64,000 nucleotides of DNA from Flavobacteriales bacterium UBA6057 (GTDB taxonomy: Bacteria > Bacteroidota > Bacteroidia > Flavobacteriales_G > Salibacteraceae), in assembly GCA_002428995.1 (NCBI GenBank), contig DIYJ01000015.1, positions 124,001-188,000 of the forward strand, in the 5' to 3' direction. Positions 18,063 through 26,782 of the stretch are shown in pieces. Within the stretch, counting starts at the first letter, position 1. Each line of letters opens with the position of its first letter. A program made the translations under genes and the position numbers. The notes under the pieces were generated by a model, which made no database searches, was not told the DNA's origin, and worked only from the letters and a program-made list of their open reading frames with translations.

Positions 18063-18725
18063 CTAAAAAGATGCTTCAGTTGAGAGCAAGTATTGATTTA
18101 GGATTTCACTGATCTCGGCCGCTCTGCTCGAAACCATGAAATGGGGGCCGTTGGGAACGAGGTAATCGGCTTTTACGTAGCGGTGCGGGAAAATCTTGTC
18201 GTTCGTTCCGTGAATATGTCGGATGCCTGGAATGACCGTCCTGTTTTTCCAATTCAGCAGCTGATCAATGCTCCAGCGAAAGACTTCTGGATGTCCGCTG
18301 TTCAGGATTTCTCTGACACGCAAGCGCTGCTCTTTGGTCCGCGCACCAAAAGCATAGTAGATGGCTGGATAGTCCCGCATGATCAATTTGATGGGTGCGA
18401 TGCGGTGGAGTCGGCTCCAACCAATCGCGCGGAAAAGGGCGGGCATTTCATCCACGGTTTTGACGGAACTGATCAGAACGGTCTTGTGAATGGGTGCAAG
18501 TTTGTTGATCTCAATGCTCATAATGCCACCAAAGGAGAGTCCCACGAGCGCGGACTGTTCAGGATACTGAATGCCATCGAGCATGCGCTGTGCATAATGC
18601 TCCGTGCTTTCTTTGGGTTCAGGAATTAACCAGGGAAGATGGATGAATTCGATCTCAGGATGGAGTTGAAGACGATCGAAGACACTGGCGCCCGTTCCGA
18701 GGCCGCTGATGAAATAGGTTTTCAC
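18063..18725 (-). CDS. alpha/beta hydrolase
   Basis: A 220-residue protein without a signal peptide. The nucleophile elbow GLSFGG places Ser64, with a likely acid at Asp176 in HGTNDKIFP and His195 in GPHFM. The oxyanion segment SGLGTGASVF is at residues 7-16. The substrate is unknown. The start codon is GTG at 18725, as no ATG is available upstream in frame. It lies upstream of the aldehyde dehydrogenase on the same strand with a 46-bp gap, so the two may be co-transcribed. Confidence 0.85.
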   Translation of the reverse strand: MKTYFISGLGTGASVFDRLQLHPEIEFIHLPWLIPEPKESTEHYAQRMLDGIQYPEQSALVGLSFGGIMSIEINKLAPIHKTVLISSVKTVDEMPALFRAIGWSRLHRIAPIKLIMRDYPAIYYAFGARTKEQRLRVREILNSGHPEVFRWSIDQLLNWKNRTVIPGIRHIHGTNDKIFPHRYVKADYLVPNGPHFMVSSRAAEISEILNQYLLSTEASF

Positions 18726-18759
18726 AGGGCCAAATTAAGGTGTAGATGATGGAAAAAAG

Positions 18760-18827
18760 TTCGGCTTTGCCCGATGATAACCGACACCACTTGACTAAAA
18801 ATGTCGGGTCACTCGAACAAAGCCGAA
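18760..18827. repeat. nested inverted repeat (68 bp)
   Basis: The outer arms TTCGGCTTTG (18760-18769) and CAAAGCCGAA (18818-18827) enclose inner arms CCGACA (18781-18786) and TGTCGG (18802-18807). It lies downstream of paralogue B and upstream of the hydrolase. It could be a terminator-like structure, a short structured RNA or a small mobile palindrome. Confidence 0.55.
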
Positions 18828-18905
18828 ACGGGCAGTGAGAATCTTTGACGAGGGGATAGAAGATTGCGGGCGTTACAGATCCATCCTCATGTCTTGAAAC
18901 TCACG

Positions 18906-19301
18906 CTAGTAGATCGCCAGCGATCCTGGTATGACGGTGAAATCAGCCGTGTAGGTAATTCCACAAACACAGTGAATGCCTCCCGCAACAGGGGGCATGC
19001 AACCGGAGGGACTTACCATTACCGGAGGACAAACTTTCGTGCAAGTCTGATCCGTTGGCATCACAATGGCATGTTCCCAAATCCAGTTTACGGGTCCGCA
19101 TGGTGGAACCGGAATCACGGCTCCTGCGGGTACACAAATCGCTGGAGGATTGCAGTTTGGCATGACAAAACAGCCAGGCGCGGCCTGGAAGGTTACCAGA
19201 TAGTCACAACCGGTGAAATTCTGGATGAGCATGCCCGGTGGTTGAGCATAAGAGACGGCACTTAAACAAAGCACCGTTAAGAGTAACATGAGTTTTTTCA
19301 T
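18906..19301 (-). CDS. secreted cysteine-rich protein, paralogue B
   Basis: A 131-residue exported protein with a signal peptide ending near SYAQ (residue 20) and about ten cysteines in the mature part. It aligns with paralogue A over its whole length: NFTGC, AAPGC, VPAG then PVPPCGP, WIWEHA, TCTKVCPP, SPSGC, and VAGGIHCVCG followed by ADFTV. The two genes are on the same strand, separated by the dehydrogenase and hydrolase. The function is unknown. The spacing of cysteines suggests a compact disulfide-bonded extracellular domain. Confidence 0.75.
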   Translation of the reverse strand: MKKLMLLLTVLCLSAVSYAQPPGMLIQNFTGCDYLVTFQAAPGCFVMPNCNPPAICVPAGAVIPVPPCGPVNWIWEHAIVMPTDQTCTKVCPPVMVSPSGCMPPVAGGIHCVCGITYTADFTVIPGSLAIY

Positions 19302-19324
19302 GGTGATTGTGGTTTGGTTTACAT

Positions 19325-19355
19325 CAAAATAAGGTTATAAAAAACTAACGTCAAA
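19325..19355 (-). promoter_or_regulatory. candidate Bacteroidota-type promoter for paralogue B
   Basis: On the minus strand, TTTG (plus 19352-19355) is followed after 20 bp by TATTTTG (plus 19325-19331), close to the -33 TTTG / -7 TAnnTTTG consensus of this phylum. It lies 23 bp upstream of the ATG at 19301. A palindrome, GCAAATAATTTGC, sits just upstream. Confidence 0.45.
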
Positions 19356-19537
19356 GTAAAAACGCAAATAATTTGCATCTGTTCTTAATTGAACGAAATG
19401 TTAGCCAGATAAATTCAACGGGCGCACTTGGCCTTAAAGGCCTTGTGTTTACTGATCTGTACGAGGGTCGTAACGAGAAAACAGGTCTGTTTGAAAATCG
19501 AACAGACGAAAGTTGGATGGAAGTGTGAAAAGTTGAG

Positions 19538-21481
19538 CTAGTGAATGACTGTGCGCCCCAGATTCTTGTTGATCTCCTTTTTAATGCCTTCGAGTTGAAT
19601 CTGGCGAATAAGGAGTTCTTCCACATCGGCACCGAGCGTTTCCTGATCTTTCATCAGCTGCTGATTTTCTTTGATCATTCGATCAACGCGCTTCGACTTG
19701 TAGGAATAGATGGACGCCAGCACAGCCCTTCGCATCCGCTGCTCTTCGAGTGTAACGTAGATGTCTCTGCGCTCCCAGTCATGCAATTCATGGGGAGAGG
19801 TGATCAGGTCGATGTACAGGCTTTGGATCTCCTGGTTTTCGTGATTCACAAAGCGATCAAAGGAAAACTCTTCGTTCTCGTATCCGCTGGAGATCGCTTC
19901 GAAGAGCTGACGGTAGCTTTCGGTTTCGAACACCAGTTCATCGCCCTCTATTTCGTCCAGGATGAAGTCCAACACCTTGAAACGCTCCGAGTCTTCCGTT
20001 TCATCCATCGCGTCTTCCATCACAAAGTCCAGCTCAGGATAGTTCACCATGATTCGAAGCAGGTCGTATTCCTGGTTGTCCAGCGTGTTTTCAACGAACT
20101 TCTTCTCTTCTGTAAAATCCGTTTCGATGATGGGAGCTTCAGGCTCTTCCTCGTGACGGATGCGGTGCTTCTGCCGGTGGTGTTTTCGAAGTGCCTTGTT
20201 GAGCTCGCTGATCAGCGCCCGCTCGGAGACTCTCATGAGCTTCGAGCATTCAGCTACATAGATGGAGCGCAGAATAGTGTCAGGGATCAGCGCGATGGAA
20301 TCGACCATCGCGTGGATGACCTCATTCGTTTTGATCGGGTCGCCCTGCGCCTCCTTCATCAGGAGGTCGGCCTTGAACACGATGAAGTCACGCGCTGATT
20401 TTTCGAGGTATTCCTTTACTTCGATGCGATCATGCTCCTTGCTGAACGAATCCGGATCGTGGCCGTCAGGCAGCAACACGATTTTGACGTTCATGCCTTC
20501 TTCAAGGATCAAGTCGATTCCCCGCAAACTAGCCTTGATACCGGCAGGGTCACCGTCATACACCAAGGTGATGTTTTGCGAATAGCGCTGGATGATCTTG
20601 ATCTGATCCCGCGTCAGTGCGGTTCCAGAAGAAGCCACCGTGTTTTCGATGTGCTTCTGATAAAAGGCGAGCACGTCCGTGTAGCCCTCAACGAGGTAGC
20701 AGTTGTCTTCCCGTGCAATGGCACTCTTGGCGAAGTAGATGCCATAGAGTGTCTTGCTCTTATCGTAAATCGCATTCTCGGGCGAGTTGATGTACTTCGG
20801 GATGTTCTTATCCGCTTTCAGCGTTCGCCCACCAAAACCGATCACGCGCCCGCTCAGGTTTTGGATCGGAAAGATCACACGGCCCTTGTAGCCATCGTAC
20901 TGCCGTCCGTTTTTTTCCTTCACCAGCGCAGTGGCCAGCAAGTATTCGTCTTTGTAGCCCTTCTCCTTGGAAACCGTGGTGAAAGCCCGGAAATCATCCG
21001 GATTGTAGCCCAGCTGGAACTTTTTCAGAATGCTCTCATTGAAGCCGCGCTCTTTGAAGTAGCTCAGCCCAATGTTCTGACCTTCTTCCGTTTCCCACAT
21101 CTGCTCGCTGAACCAGTTTCGAGCAAACTCATTGATCACGTAGAGGGATTCACGCTCGTTGCGCGCTTCCTCCATCTCCGGGCTCAGCTTTTCCTCCTCT
21201 ATCTCGATGTTGTAGCGTTCCGCCAGCCAGCGCAGTGCTTCCGGATAGCTGAACTGCTCGTGCTCCATCAGGAAACTCACCACGTTTCCGCCCTTTCCGG
21301 AACTGAAGTCTTTGTAGATACCCTTGGCGGGGGACACCATGAAAGACGGTGTCTTCTCAGCCGTCCACGGGCTGAGGCCTTTCAGGCTGGCTCCTGATTT
21401 CTTGAGGTTTACAAATTCTCCAATGACCTCCTCAATGCGGGCTGCACTGAATATTTCTTCGACTTTCTCAGGAGGGATCAT
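19538..21481 (-). CDS. dnaG: DNA primase DnaG with degenerate zinc-binding domain
   Basis: A 647-residue primase that makes RNA primers for replication. The catalytic Toprim core is intact: Glu265 in YLVEGYTDVL, and the acidic pair in VYDGDPAG at 308-314. The N-terminal CHC2-type domain has the right fold-marking sequence (EKTPSFMVSP at 42-51 and GKGGNVVSF), but all four zinc ligands are replaced: Ser37, Thr40, Asp58 and Ser61 stand where Cys/His/Cys/Cys are expected. A helical C-terminal region suited to helicase contact completes it. The ATG at 21481 lies almost on a promoter -7 box. Confidence 0.95.
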   Translation of the reverse strand: MIPPEKVEEIFSAARIEEVIGEFVNLKKSGASLKGLSPWTAEKTPSFMVSPAKGIYKDFSSGKGGNVVSFLMEHEQFSYPEALRWLAERYNIEIEEEKLSPEMEEARNERESLYVINEFARNWFSEQMWETEEGQNIGLSYFKERGFNESILKKFQLGYNPDDFRAFTTVSKEKGYKDEYLLATALVKEKNGRQYDGYKGRVIFPIQNLSGRVIGFGGRTLKADKNIPKYINSPENAIYDKSKTLYGIYFAKSAIAREDNCYLVEGYTDVLAFYQKHIENTVASSGTALTRDQIKIIQRYSQNITLVYDGDPAGIKASLRGIDLILEEGMNVKIVLLPDGHDPDSFSKEHDRIEVKEYLEKSARDFIVFKADLLMKEAQGDPIKTNEVIHAMVDSIALIPDTILRSIYVAECSKLMRVSERALISELNKALRKHHRQKHRIRHEEEPEAPIIETDFTEEKKFVENTLDNQEYDLLRIMVNYPELDFVMEDAMDETEDSERFKVLDFILDEIEGDELVFETESYRQLFEAISSGYENEEFSFDRFVNHENQEIQSLYIDLITSPHELHDWERRDIYVTLEEQRMRRAVLASIYSYKSKRVDRMIKENQQLMKDQETLGADVEELLIRQIQLEGIKKEINKNLGRTVIH

Positions 21482-21486
21482 AGCTG

Positions 21487-21519
21487 CAAAATTACAGGGC
21501 TGATTGAGATGACCTCAAA
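21487..21519 (-). promoter_or_regulatory. candidate dnaG promoter, nearly leaderless
   Basis: On the minus strand, TTTG (plus 21516-21519) and TAATTTTG (plus 21487-21494) are 21 bp apart. The -7 box is a perfect TAnnTTTG and ends five bases before the dnaG ATG. Transcription would begin at or within a few bases of the start codon. Confidence 0.55.
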
Positions 21520-21563
21520 GTGCAAAGATTAGAGAGCCAGTGCAGTTTTATTATGCCTTCGTC

Positions 21564-22850
21564 TCAGCGATAGAGAATGCGATGCGTAGCTGCGCCCTTC
21601 GCATGTTTAAGCTGTAGGATGTAGACACCGGACGGTAGCGAAGACAAGTCAATCGATGCGCTGCTGCTTTCTACGGTGATGAAGGTTTGACCAGTTACCT
21701 CCTGTCCACTGACATCGAAGAGTTGCATTTCCAGATCCTTCAAGACTCCAGTCCAATGAAGTCGGGTAAGGCCATTGGTGGGATTCGGGTAGAGTCCCAG
21801 AATTTCAGATTGCTCAGGATTATCAGTGCCAACAACTACCGTATTCATTGACAATCTTGAAACACCCAATCCATGCCCGACCCAAACAACACCTTCCTCA
21901 TTGCTGCTGATGGAAACAAGGTCTGAAGAGTTTAGCAAGAGGTTGAGTGCAGGCAAGTCGTTGGAAATCGGCTGGAAATCTACACCAACACCTTTAGCTG
22001 TTGCCAGCCATTCTACGTAGTAGTTACCATAGTCTACAACGTCAATTGCTCGTATTTCTCTTGAGGGTAGATTGTTGAAGAAGCTGAAGTTTGAGAAGGT
22101 GAATTCCGTATTCGCATTGATGGAAATCAACCCGGCAGTGCCGGAAGCAAACCACACGATTCCATTCTCATCGGCTGTAATGGCGCTGATTTGATCCCTG
22201 AAGATGTTGACTGTTTGAGGGGTGTAGTTTCTCCACTGGCTGCCATTAAAACTGATGAGTCCATTCGATTCAGTGGCAATCCAAAGCTTTGAATCCGCAC
22301 CTGATGCGATACCGTTGATCTCTGAAAGGTCGATTACATTCCAGTAGCTGTAGGCAGGGTCAAAAGCTGGTGTGCTTACGGTTAGGTTATGAATTTGATT
22401 CGATACCGCGATCCAAACACGACCGTCAGGCCTGAAAGCCATTCCGTAGACGTAGTCGTGAGGCATTCCCAGCTGACCGGTTGCAGTGCTTTCCCAAGTG
22501 TTGTTGGCAGCGTCAAACCTTGAAATGCCCTTGTCATTCGGAGCGCCCAGTTGCTGGCCATTATGGTAGGTCCAAATCACTCCGTTGCGTTCAATGACGC
22601 CTGCGCAGCCATTGGCGCCAAGGCCTGAATTGAGGGTGTCATAACACACCCAAACACTATCCTTGAAACGACAGATGCCTGCATCCTCGGTTCCGACCCA
22701 AATAGATCCGTCTTCAGCAGCCACTACTTCCGTTACATTATTGGAAGCCAGGCCCGAGTTAAACGAAGTATAGTTGGTGACTACTTGCGCAAAGGCTTGC
22801 GCTGAAAAGGCCAACAGATAACTAAGAATGAAAAGGCGAATGGAGCGCAT
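21564..22850 (-). CDS. T9SS-sorted propeller-repeat protein
   Basis: A 428-residue exported protein. Residues 1-21 form a signal peptide ending AFAQ. The middle holds several propeller-type repeats with the signature G.(V/I)W(V/I)(A/G) (for example SIWVGTEDAG, VWIAVSN, IVWFASG, VVWVGHGLGVSRL), like the two-component-regulator propeller. The last ~80 residues form a type A T9SS sorting domain: LGLYPNPTNG near 345-354, LFDVSGQEV, and LPSGVYILQL with a final RILYR. It should be exported across the outer membrane and anchored or released. The ligand is unknown. Confidence 0.9.
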   Translation of the reverse strand: MRSIRLFILSYLLAFSAQAFAQVVTNYTSFNSGLASNNVTEVVAAEDGSIWVGTEDAGICRFKDSVWVCYDTLNSGLGANGCAGVIERNGVIWTYHNGQQLGAPNDKGISRFDAANNTWESTATGQLGMPHDYVYGMAFRPDGRVWIAVSNQIHNLTVSTPAFDPAYSYWNVIDLSEINGIASGADSKLWIATESNGLISFNGSQWRNYTPQTVNIFRDQISAITADENGIVWFASGTAGLISINANTEFTFSNFSFFNNLPSREIRAIDVVDYGNYYVEWLATAKGVGVDFQPISNDLPALNLLLNSSDLVSISSNEEGVVWVGHGLGVSRLSMNTVVVGTDNPEQSEILGLYPNPTNGLTRLHWTGVLKDLEMQLFDVSGQEVTGQTFITVESSSASIDLSSLPSGVYILQLKHAKGAATHRILYR

Positions 22851-22900
22851 TCCAGAATTTTTGGGGTGTGAAACTGCTCTTTACGCCACAAGATACGGAA

Positions 22901-23362
22901 CTACCTTGCGTTTGGTGCTTTCGTTTTCTCGTAGCTGTCGAAGTCAATCTCGTTCAACAGCGAGCCATCTTCCTTGTGAAAGATCCATTGTCCCACTTCT
23001 TTGTTGTCCTTGAACTGGCCCTTGTAGCGCAGGTTGCCGTTTTCATAGTACACCTCTGCAGGACCCGTTCTGCGACCTTCTACAAATTCTCCGGTGCTCC
23101 AAAGCTTGCCATTGGCATACCAATACTTCCACGAACCATGGCGCTTGCCCTCTTGGTCGTAACTCCCTACATATTCCATCTGGCCATTCTCGTAGAACTT
23201 TTCTTCCTTCACCTTCATGCGTTCCTTGCCCTCGGTTTTGAAATAGCCTACGAGCTTGGGTTGTTCTTCCGTCCAGCTTTCGAGGACTTCACTTTCCAGT
23301 TCGTTGCATCCCGCAGCGATGGTTAAGAAGAAGAGAAAAGAGAAAAAAATGGATCGTTTCAT
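22901..23362 (-). CDS. YwqK/MORN-like repeat lipoprotein
   Basis: A 153-residue protein from the ATG at 23362. The signal ends in TIAAGC near residue 19, a lipobox. The rest is a series of about four 20-24-residue repeats of the type FYENGQ..YVGSYD.GKRHGSWKYW, the pattern called YwqK or MORN-like. Such repeats form extended beta ladders. The YwqK name for an antitoxin comes from one Bacillus case and should not be carried over. A promoter box lies five bases before the start. Confidence 0.82.
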   Translation of the reverse strand: MKRSIFFSFLFFLTIAAGCNELESEVLESWTEEQPKLVGYFKTEGKERMKVKEEKFYENGQMEYVGSYDQEGKRHGSWKYWYANGKLWSTGEFVEGRRTGPAEVYYENGNLRYKGQFKDNKEVGQWIFHKEDGSLLNEIDFDSYEKTKAPNAR

Positions 23363-23367
23363 ATTCG

Positions 23368-23397
23368 CGAATTTACGCGCACTCGGGCTTTCATCAA
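23368..23397 (-). promoter_or_regulatory. candidate promoter of the YwqK-like gene, nearly leaderless
   Basis: On the minus strand, TTG (plus 23395-23397) and TAAATTCG (plus 23368-23375) are separated by 19 bp. This matches the phylum's promoter except for C in place of T in the -7 box. The box ends five bases before the ATG. Confidence 0.5.
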
Positions 23398-23428
23398 CCA
23401 CAATCCAGCATTCGGACTTTGGTCGAAG

Positions 23429-24553
23429 CTACATACATGCATTCTCAGCAGTTGGCTGCGTATTCATCTGCTCGCCCCGCCAGAGATTGGCAAGGTATTG
23501 CTGCTTATAGACTCGGTAAAAATCTTCGAGTTTGCGCGTTCCTTCGAACATGCCCTTACCACCCATGAGGTTCGCGTTCAATCCTAGGTACATATCTGCT
23601 TTGTCGAATTCTCCTTTCCACATATGAGCCAATACAAGATTGTAGCAGATGGCGTTGAGAACCTTGGTATTCACCTTCGCTTTTCGGTCATCGGTGTCTC
23701 TTTCGGCATAAAGCTTTGTGAGTACTTCGATTACTTCTGAGAGTTCCCGGCTCATGTCATCATAACTCATTCTTCTTAGCGTGTTGACAGGGCAGATTTG
23801 ATCACTGGACATTCGCTTCATGGCGGTCATTAACATATCGCTCGCTCTGTTCAGGCCATCGTAGGTGTGGCGTTTGCTCTTCTTGATGCTGGGAATCTTG
23901 AATTCCTCGGAACTATGAGTAAGGCAGTAAGTTCTGACAAAGCCATTCAGTTGGCGCAAGCCACTAAACTGCATCTCTTTTTTTGCCAAATAGCTCTGCT
24001 TGTTTTTGGACCATGCGCTAAGTGCGGAGCTTGCGGAGAGATGCTCGTTGGTGGTGCTATAATCTTCCCATGACTCTTTCACTACATGGCCTCCGTAGGT
24101 TTCTTTGAACACCGTTCGTGTTTGATGGTCAGTGGCGGTTACTTCGAAAACAGGCGTTCTGTAATTCAGTAGAACATCGTAGACCATGTATTTTACCTTC
24201 TTCTTGTTTTCACCTTTTCCCACCGTTTTGGAGCGTTCATGTTCATTCGCAGCTTCTGAGATGAACTCTAGTCCAGAGATGAATCGAATGTGGATTTGAA
24301 GGTCTCCTTCTCTCTCAACGCGCTCATATCCGGGCATTTCACCATGGATGTGCAAATTGCCCTTGGAGCCTAGCCGTTCAATGTAATTTCCCCTCAGGCT
24401 ATTGAGGTGGTAGGTGTAGGTTTCGATGCTCGAGTCCAGTTTTTGCTCGGGAAACCTTACGTAACCTATTTTGACTTTTTCTCTGGATACTTTTTGAGCA
24501 GAAACACCTGAGATAAACAAAGAAAGTGAGAGAATGATGGAGGCTGTGCGCAT
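23429..24553 (-). CDS. exported protein of unknown function
   Basis: A 374-residue protein with a signal peptide of about 19 residues (ending GVSAQ). There is no lipobox and no T9SS tail. The first half is beta-rich; the second half, from about residue 240, is helical and carries TPR-like segments (AICYNLVLAHMWKGEFDKADMYL split over two helices). I do not recognise the family. It stands 66 bp upstream of the YwqK-like gene on the same strand. The mild TPR resemblance could suggest a periplasmic scaffold. Confidence 0.65.
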   Translation of the reverse strand: MRTASIILSLSLFISGVSAQKVSREKVKIGYVRFPEQKLDSSIETYTYHLNSLRGNYIERLGSKGNLHIHGEMPGYERVEREGDLQIHIRFISGLEFISEAANEHERSKTVGKGENKKKVKYMVYDVLLNYRTPVFEVTATDHQTRTVFKETYGGHVVKESWEDYSTTNEHLSASSALSAWSKNKQSYLAKKEMQFSGLRQLNGFVRTYCLTHSSEEFKIPSIKKSKRHTYDGLNRASDMLMTAMKRMSSDQICPVNTLRRMSYDDMSRELSEVIEVLTKLYAERDTDDRKAKVNTKVLNAICYNLVLAHMWKGEFDKADMYLGLNANLMGGKGMFEGTRKLEDFYRVYKQQYLANLWRGEQMNTQPTAENACM

Positions 24554-24709
24554 AACGAAGAGTTGTTAGCGCAAAGCTCTTTGGGAACGCGCATGTGCAA
24601 ACCCTCAGACTCGAGGATAATGCCTCCACAGTTCCAATGAAACTTTACATAGGGGTGAAGATGTCAACAATGAGCTTCAAGCGGGGCTTCACATTGGTGA
24701 GCGCAAAGC

Positions 24710-26035
24710 TTAATTAGGATTCACCTCCAACAACTCCCACTCCTTCTGGAAGAAAAATTGCTCCTCGCCAAAGGCGGGCTTCAGGTCATCCAACCAGATA
24801 GCTTCCGGGTCGTATTTCGCGAAGAATGGGCGATGTACCCAGTTGGCTACGCGGCCTTGCAAAAAGCGGAGCATGAACACCTTCTCGCCATGGATTTCGG
24901 TGATGCCGAGAATTTGAACCTTCCCAGGATCAGCGCTCATGCTTGGCCCTCTTACCGTTCTTGAAACTCCGCTCACCTGCTGGTAGGCTTTTTGGAAAAT
25001 GCGCCATGCACGTCCCAGTGGAACTGCAAAGTATTCCTGCGCTCCGGTATCGCGCGCCAGAAACATGTAGTAAGGAATGATACCTAATCTGACCTGCTCT
25101 TTCCACATATCTCGCCATGCTTCAGGAGTGTCATTGATATTCTTCATGATGGGCGACTGCGAACGAATCTGCGTCCCCGTGGCGCGGATGCGCTTGATCG
25201 CCTCTTTCACACCCTCGGTCTTGAGCTCAGCCGGATGGTTGAAGTGCGCCATAAATGCCAGGTGCATACCTGAGTTGTTCACCTTTTTGAACAGTTCCAT
25301 CACCTCGTCCGCATCATTGTCGTGCGTGAAGCGATAAGGCCAGTAGCCGAGTGCTTTGGTGCCAATGCGAATGGTCTGCACATTGTGTGTTCCCATGCTT
25401 TCGAGGATCGGCTCCAGGTACATTTTCAGGCGATCGATCTTCATGATCATAGGATCGCCACCGGTGAATAGCACGTCTGTGATCTCTGGATGCGCTTGAA
25501 GGTATTTCACCATCAGCTCGGTTTCGCGCATGGCAAACTTTAGCTCGTCCATGCCCACAAACTGCGGCCATCGGAAGCAGAAGGTGCAATAGGCGTGGCA
25601 TGTCTGTCCCTGCTGTGGGAAGAAGAGCATCGTTTGATCATACTTATGCTGAATACCTGTCAGCTTTACATCCTCGATCATGGGAACGTTGTGCTCCATC
25701 TGTCCAGCAGGATGTGGGTTAAGCTGCATCCTGATCTCGTTGGCAACCTCCTTGATCTCCTTCTTGTTCTTTCCAGCTTTCAATGCATCGGCCATTTGGT
25801 CGAAATGAGCTTTGCTCAGCATTTCGCGCTGTGGGAACGTCAGAATGTAAATGGGATCATTGGGTACATTCTCCCACTCAATCAATTCATCGATGACGTA
25901 GTTGTTTGCCTTGAAAGGGAGAACGTTTCCCACCACTTCAATGGCAAATTTTTCCTCTTCGCTCAGAAATTGCTGTACTTGAGGTATGTTTCGAAAATTG
26001 TGGAGGCCGAAGACTTTGTACTTGATTTCTTCCAT
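24710..26035 (-). CDS. KamA-family radical SAM protein (lysine 2,3-aminomutase-like)
   Basis: A 441-residue protein from the ATG at 26035; a longer frame begins at 26119. The radical SAM cluster ligands are Cys146, Cys150 and Cys153 in CHAYCTFC, and FTGGDPMIM supplies the SAM-contacting glycine motif. A C-terminal DPGKVQILG segment holds the lysine in the position of the PLP-binding lysine of lysine 2,3-aminomutase. Family members move amino groups between carbons 2 and 3 of an amino acid. The sequence around the cluster (FRWPQF rather than the aminomutase TRRR-type) differs from classical KamA, so the substrate may not be lysine. Confidence 0.82.
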   Translation of the reverse strand: MEEIKYKVFGLHNFRNIPQVQQFLSEEEKFAIEVVGNVLPFKANNYVIDELIEWENVPNDPIYILTFPQREMLSKAHFDQMADALKAGKNKKEIKEVANEIRMQLNPHPAGQMEHNVPMIEDVKLTGIQHKYDQTMLFFPQQGQTCHAYCTFCFRWPQFVGMDELKFAMRETELMVKYLQAHPEITDVLFTGGDPMIMKIDRLKMYLEPILESMGTHNVQTIRIGTKALGYWPYRFTHDNDADEVMELFKKVNNSGMHLAFMAHFNHPAELKTEGVKEAIKRIRATGTQIRSQSPIMKNINDTPEAWRDMWKEQVRLGIIPYYMFLARDTGAQEYFAVPLGRAWRIFQKAYQQVSGVSRTVRGPSMSADPGKVQILGITEIHGEKVFMLRFLQGRVANWVHRPFFAKYDPEAIWLDDLKPAFGEEQFFFQKEWELLEVNPN

Positions 26036-26206
26036 AAACTTTTGATTCGGGATCGTGCGAGCGGGTCGCTTTGAGGCTGCGAAGAAAGTCAATGAAAGGC
26101 AAACACTGATCCCTAGCAAGAAATACCGGTCATTCTTAACTCAAAGATGATGAGATGCAGGAGGTTAGATCAAGGATGAAAGATCAACGATCAAAGCCCG
26201 GGTTTT

Positions 26207-26782
26207 TTAGCGCTCAATTCTTAAATCGTGCCGCTCCAATAGTCCGGGGAGTCCATCCAGGGAAAAGCGTGCTTTTTTCACTTCGTTTCTATCGGGGTCG
26301 ATGCTAAAGGATTCTGCCTTTCGAAAGTCCGCTCCACGGAGAACGGTACGTTCGAAGGAGGCATTGGTAAGGTTGGAGCCAGAGAAAACAGTTTCTGTCA
26401 AATCCGATTCCGTGAAGTCTGCTTCGCGAAGGCTACAGTCGATGAAGTGCGTCTTTTTCAGCTTCCAACCGTGGAAAGAGGATAGGTCCAGTGTACAGCT
26501 TCTAAAGTTTACCGCAAACAGAAAGTCGCTGCACATTTCGAAGGCCAGCCCGACCATCTTACACTGCACGAATTCCAGCTCTCGAAAAGCAGTGTTCAGC
26601 AGCTTCGCATTGCTGAGGTTGCAGTTCTCAAAGGTGCATTCCATGAAAATGCAATCTGTGAGGTCTGCATCGCTGAAATCACAGTCAATGAAGGCGCAGC
26701 CTTCGAAATCCTGTGGCGTGAATAGTTCCTGCCGGAAGTTCTTCCCTTCAATCTCCTGATTGGTGGTCAATGGCTTAGACAT
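26207..26782 (-). CDS. pentapeptide-repeat protein, Qnr-like
   Basis: A 191-residue protein made of A(D/N)LxF-type pentapeptide repeats from about residue 20 to 165 (for example FIDCDFSDADL, CTFENCNLSNAKL, SGSNLTNASFERTVLRGADF), which fold as a right-handed beta helix. The C-terminal DPDRNEVKKARFSLDGLPGL followed by an amphipathic end resembles Qnr proteins, which mimic DNA and protect gyrase. Length is close to Qnr (about 215). The start overlaps the upstream hydrolase's stop by 8 bp. Whether it touches gyrase is not known. Confidence 0.85.
   Translation of the reverse strand: MSKPLTTNQEIEGKNFRQELFTPQDFEGCAFIDCDFSDADLTDCIFMECTFENCNLSNAKLLNTAFRELEFVQCKMVGLAFEMCSDFLFAVNFRSCTLDLSSFHGWKLKKTHFIDCSLREADFTESDLTETVFSGSNLTNASFERTVLRGADFRKAESFSIDPDRNEVKKARFSLDGLPGLLERHDLRIER

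Noticed and set aside
19541..21397. Long plus-strand frames of 285 and 321 residues opposite dnaG.
   Set aside because: They mirror the codon structure of dnaG, have no recognisable motif and lie wholly inside a certain gene.
16487..26035. A lysine-degradation cluster made of the ALDH7 and KamA-like genes.
   Set aside because: They are about 7 kb apart with unrelated genes between, and the KamA-like protein may not use lysine.
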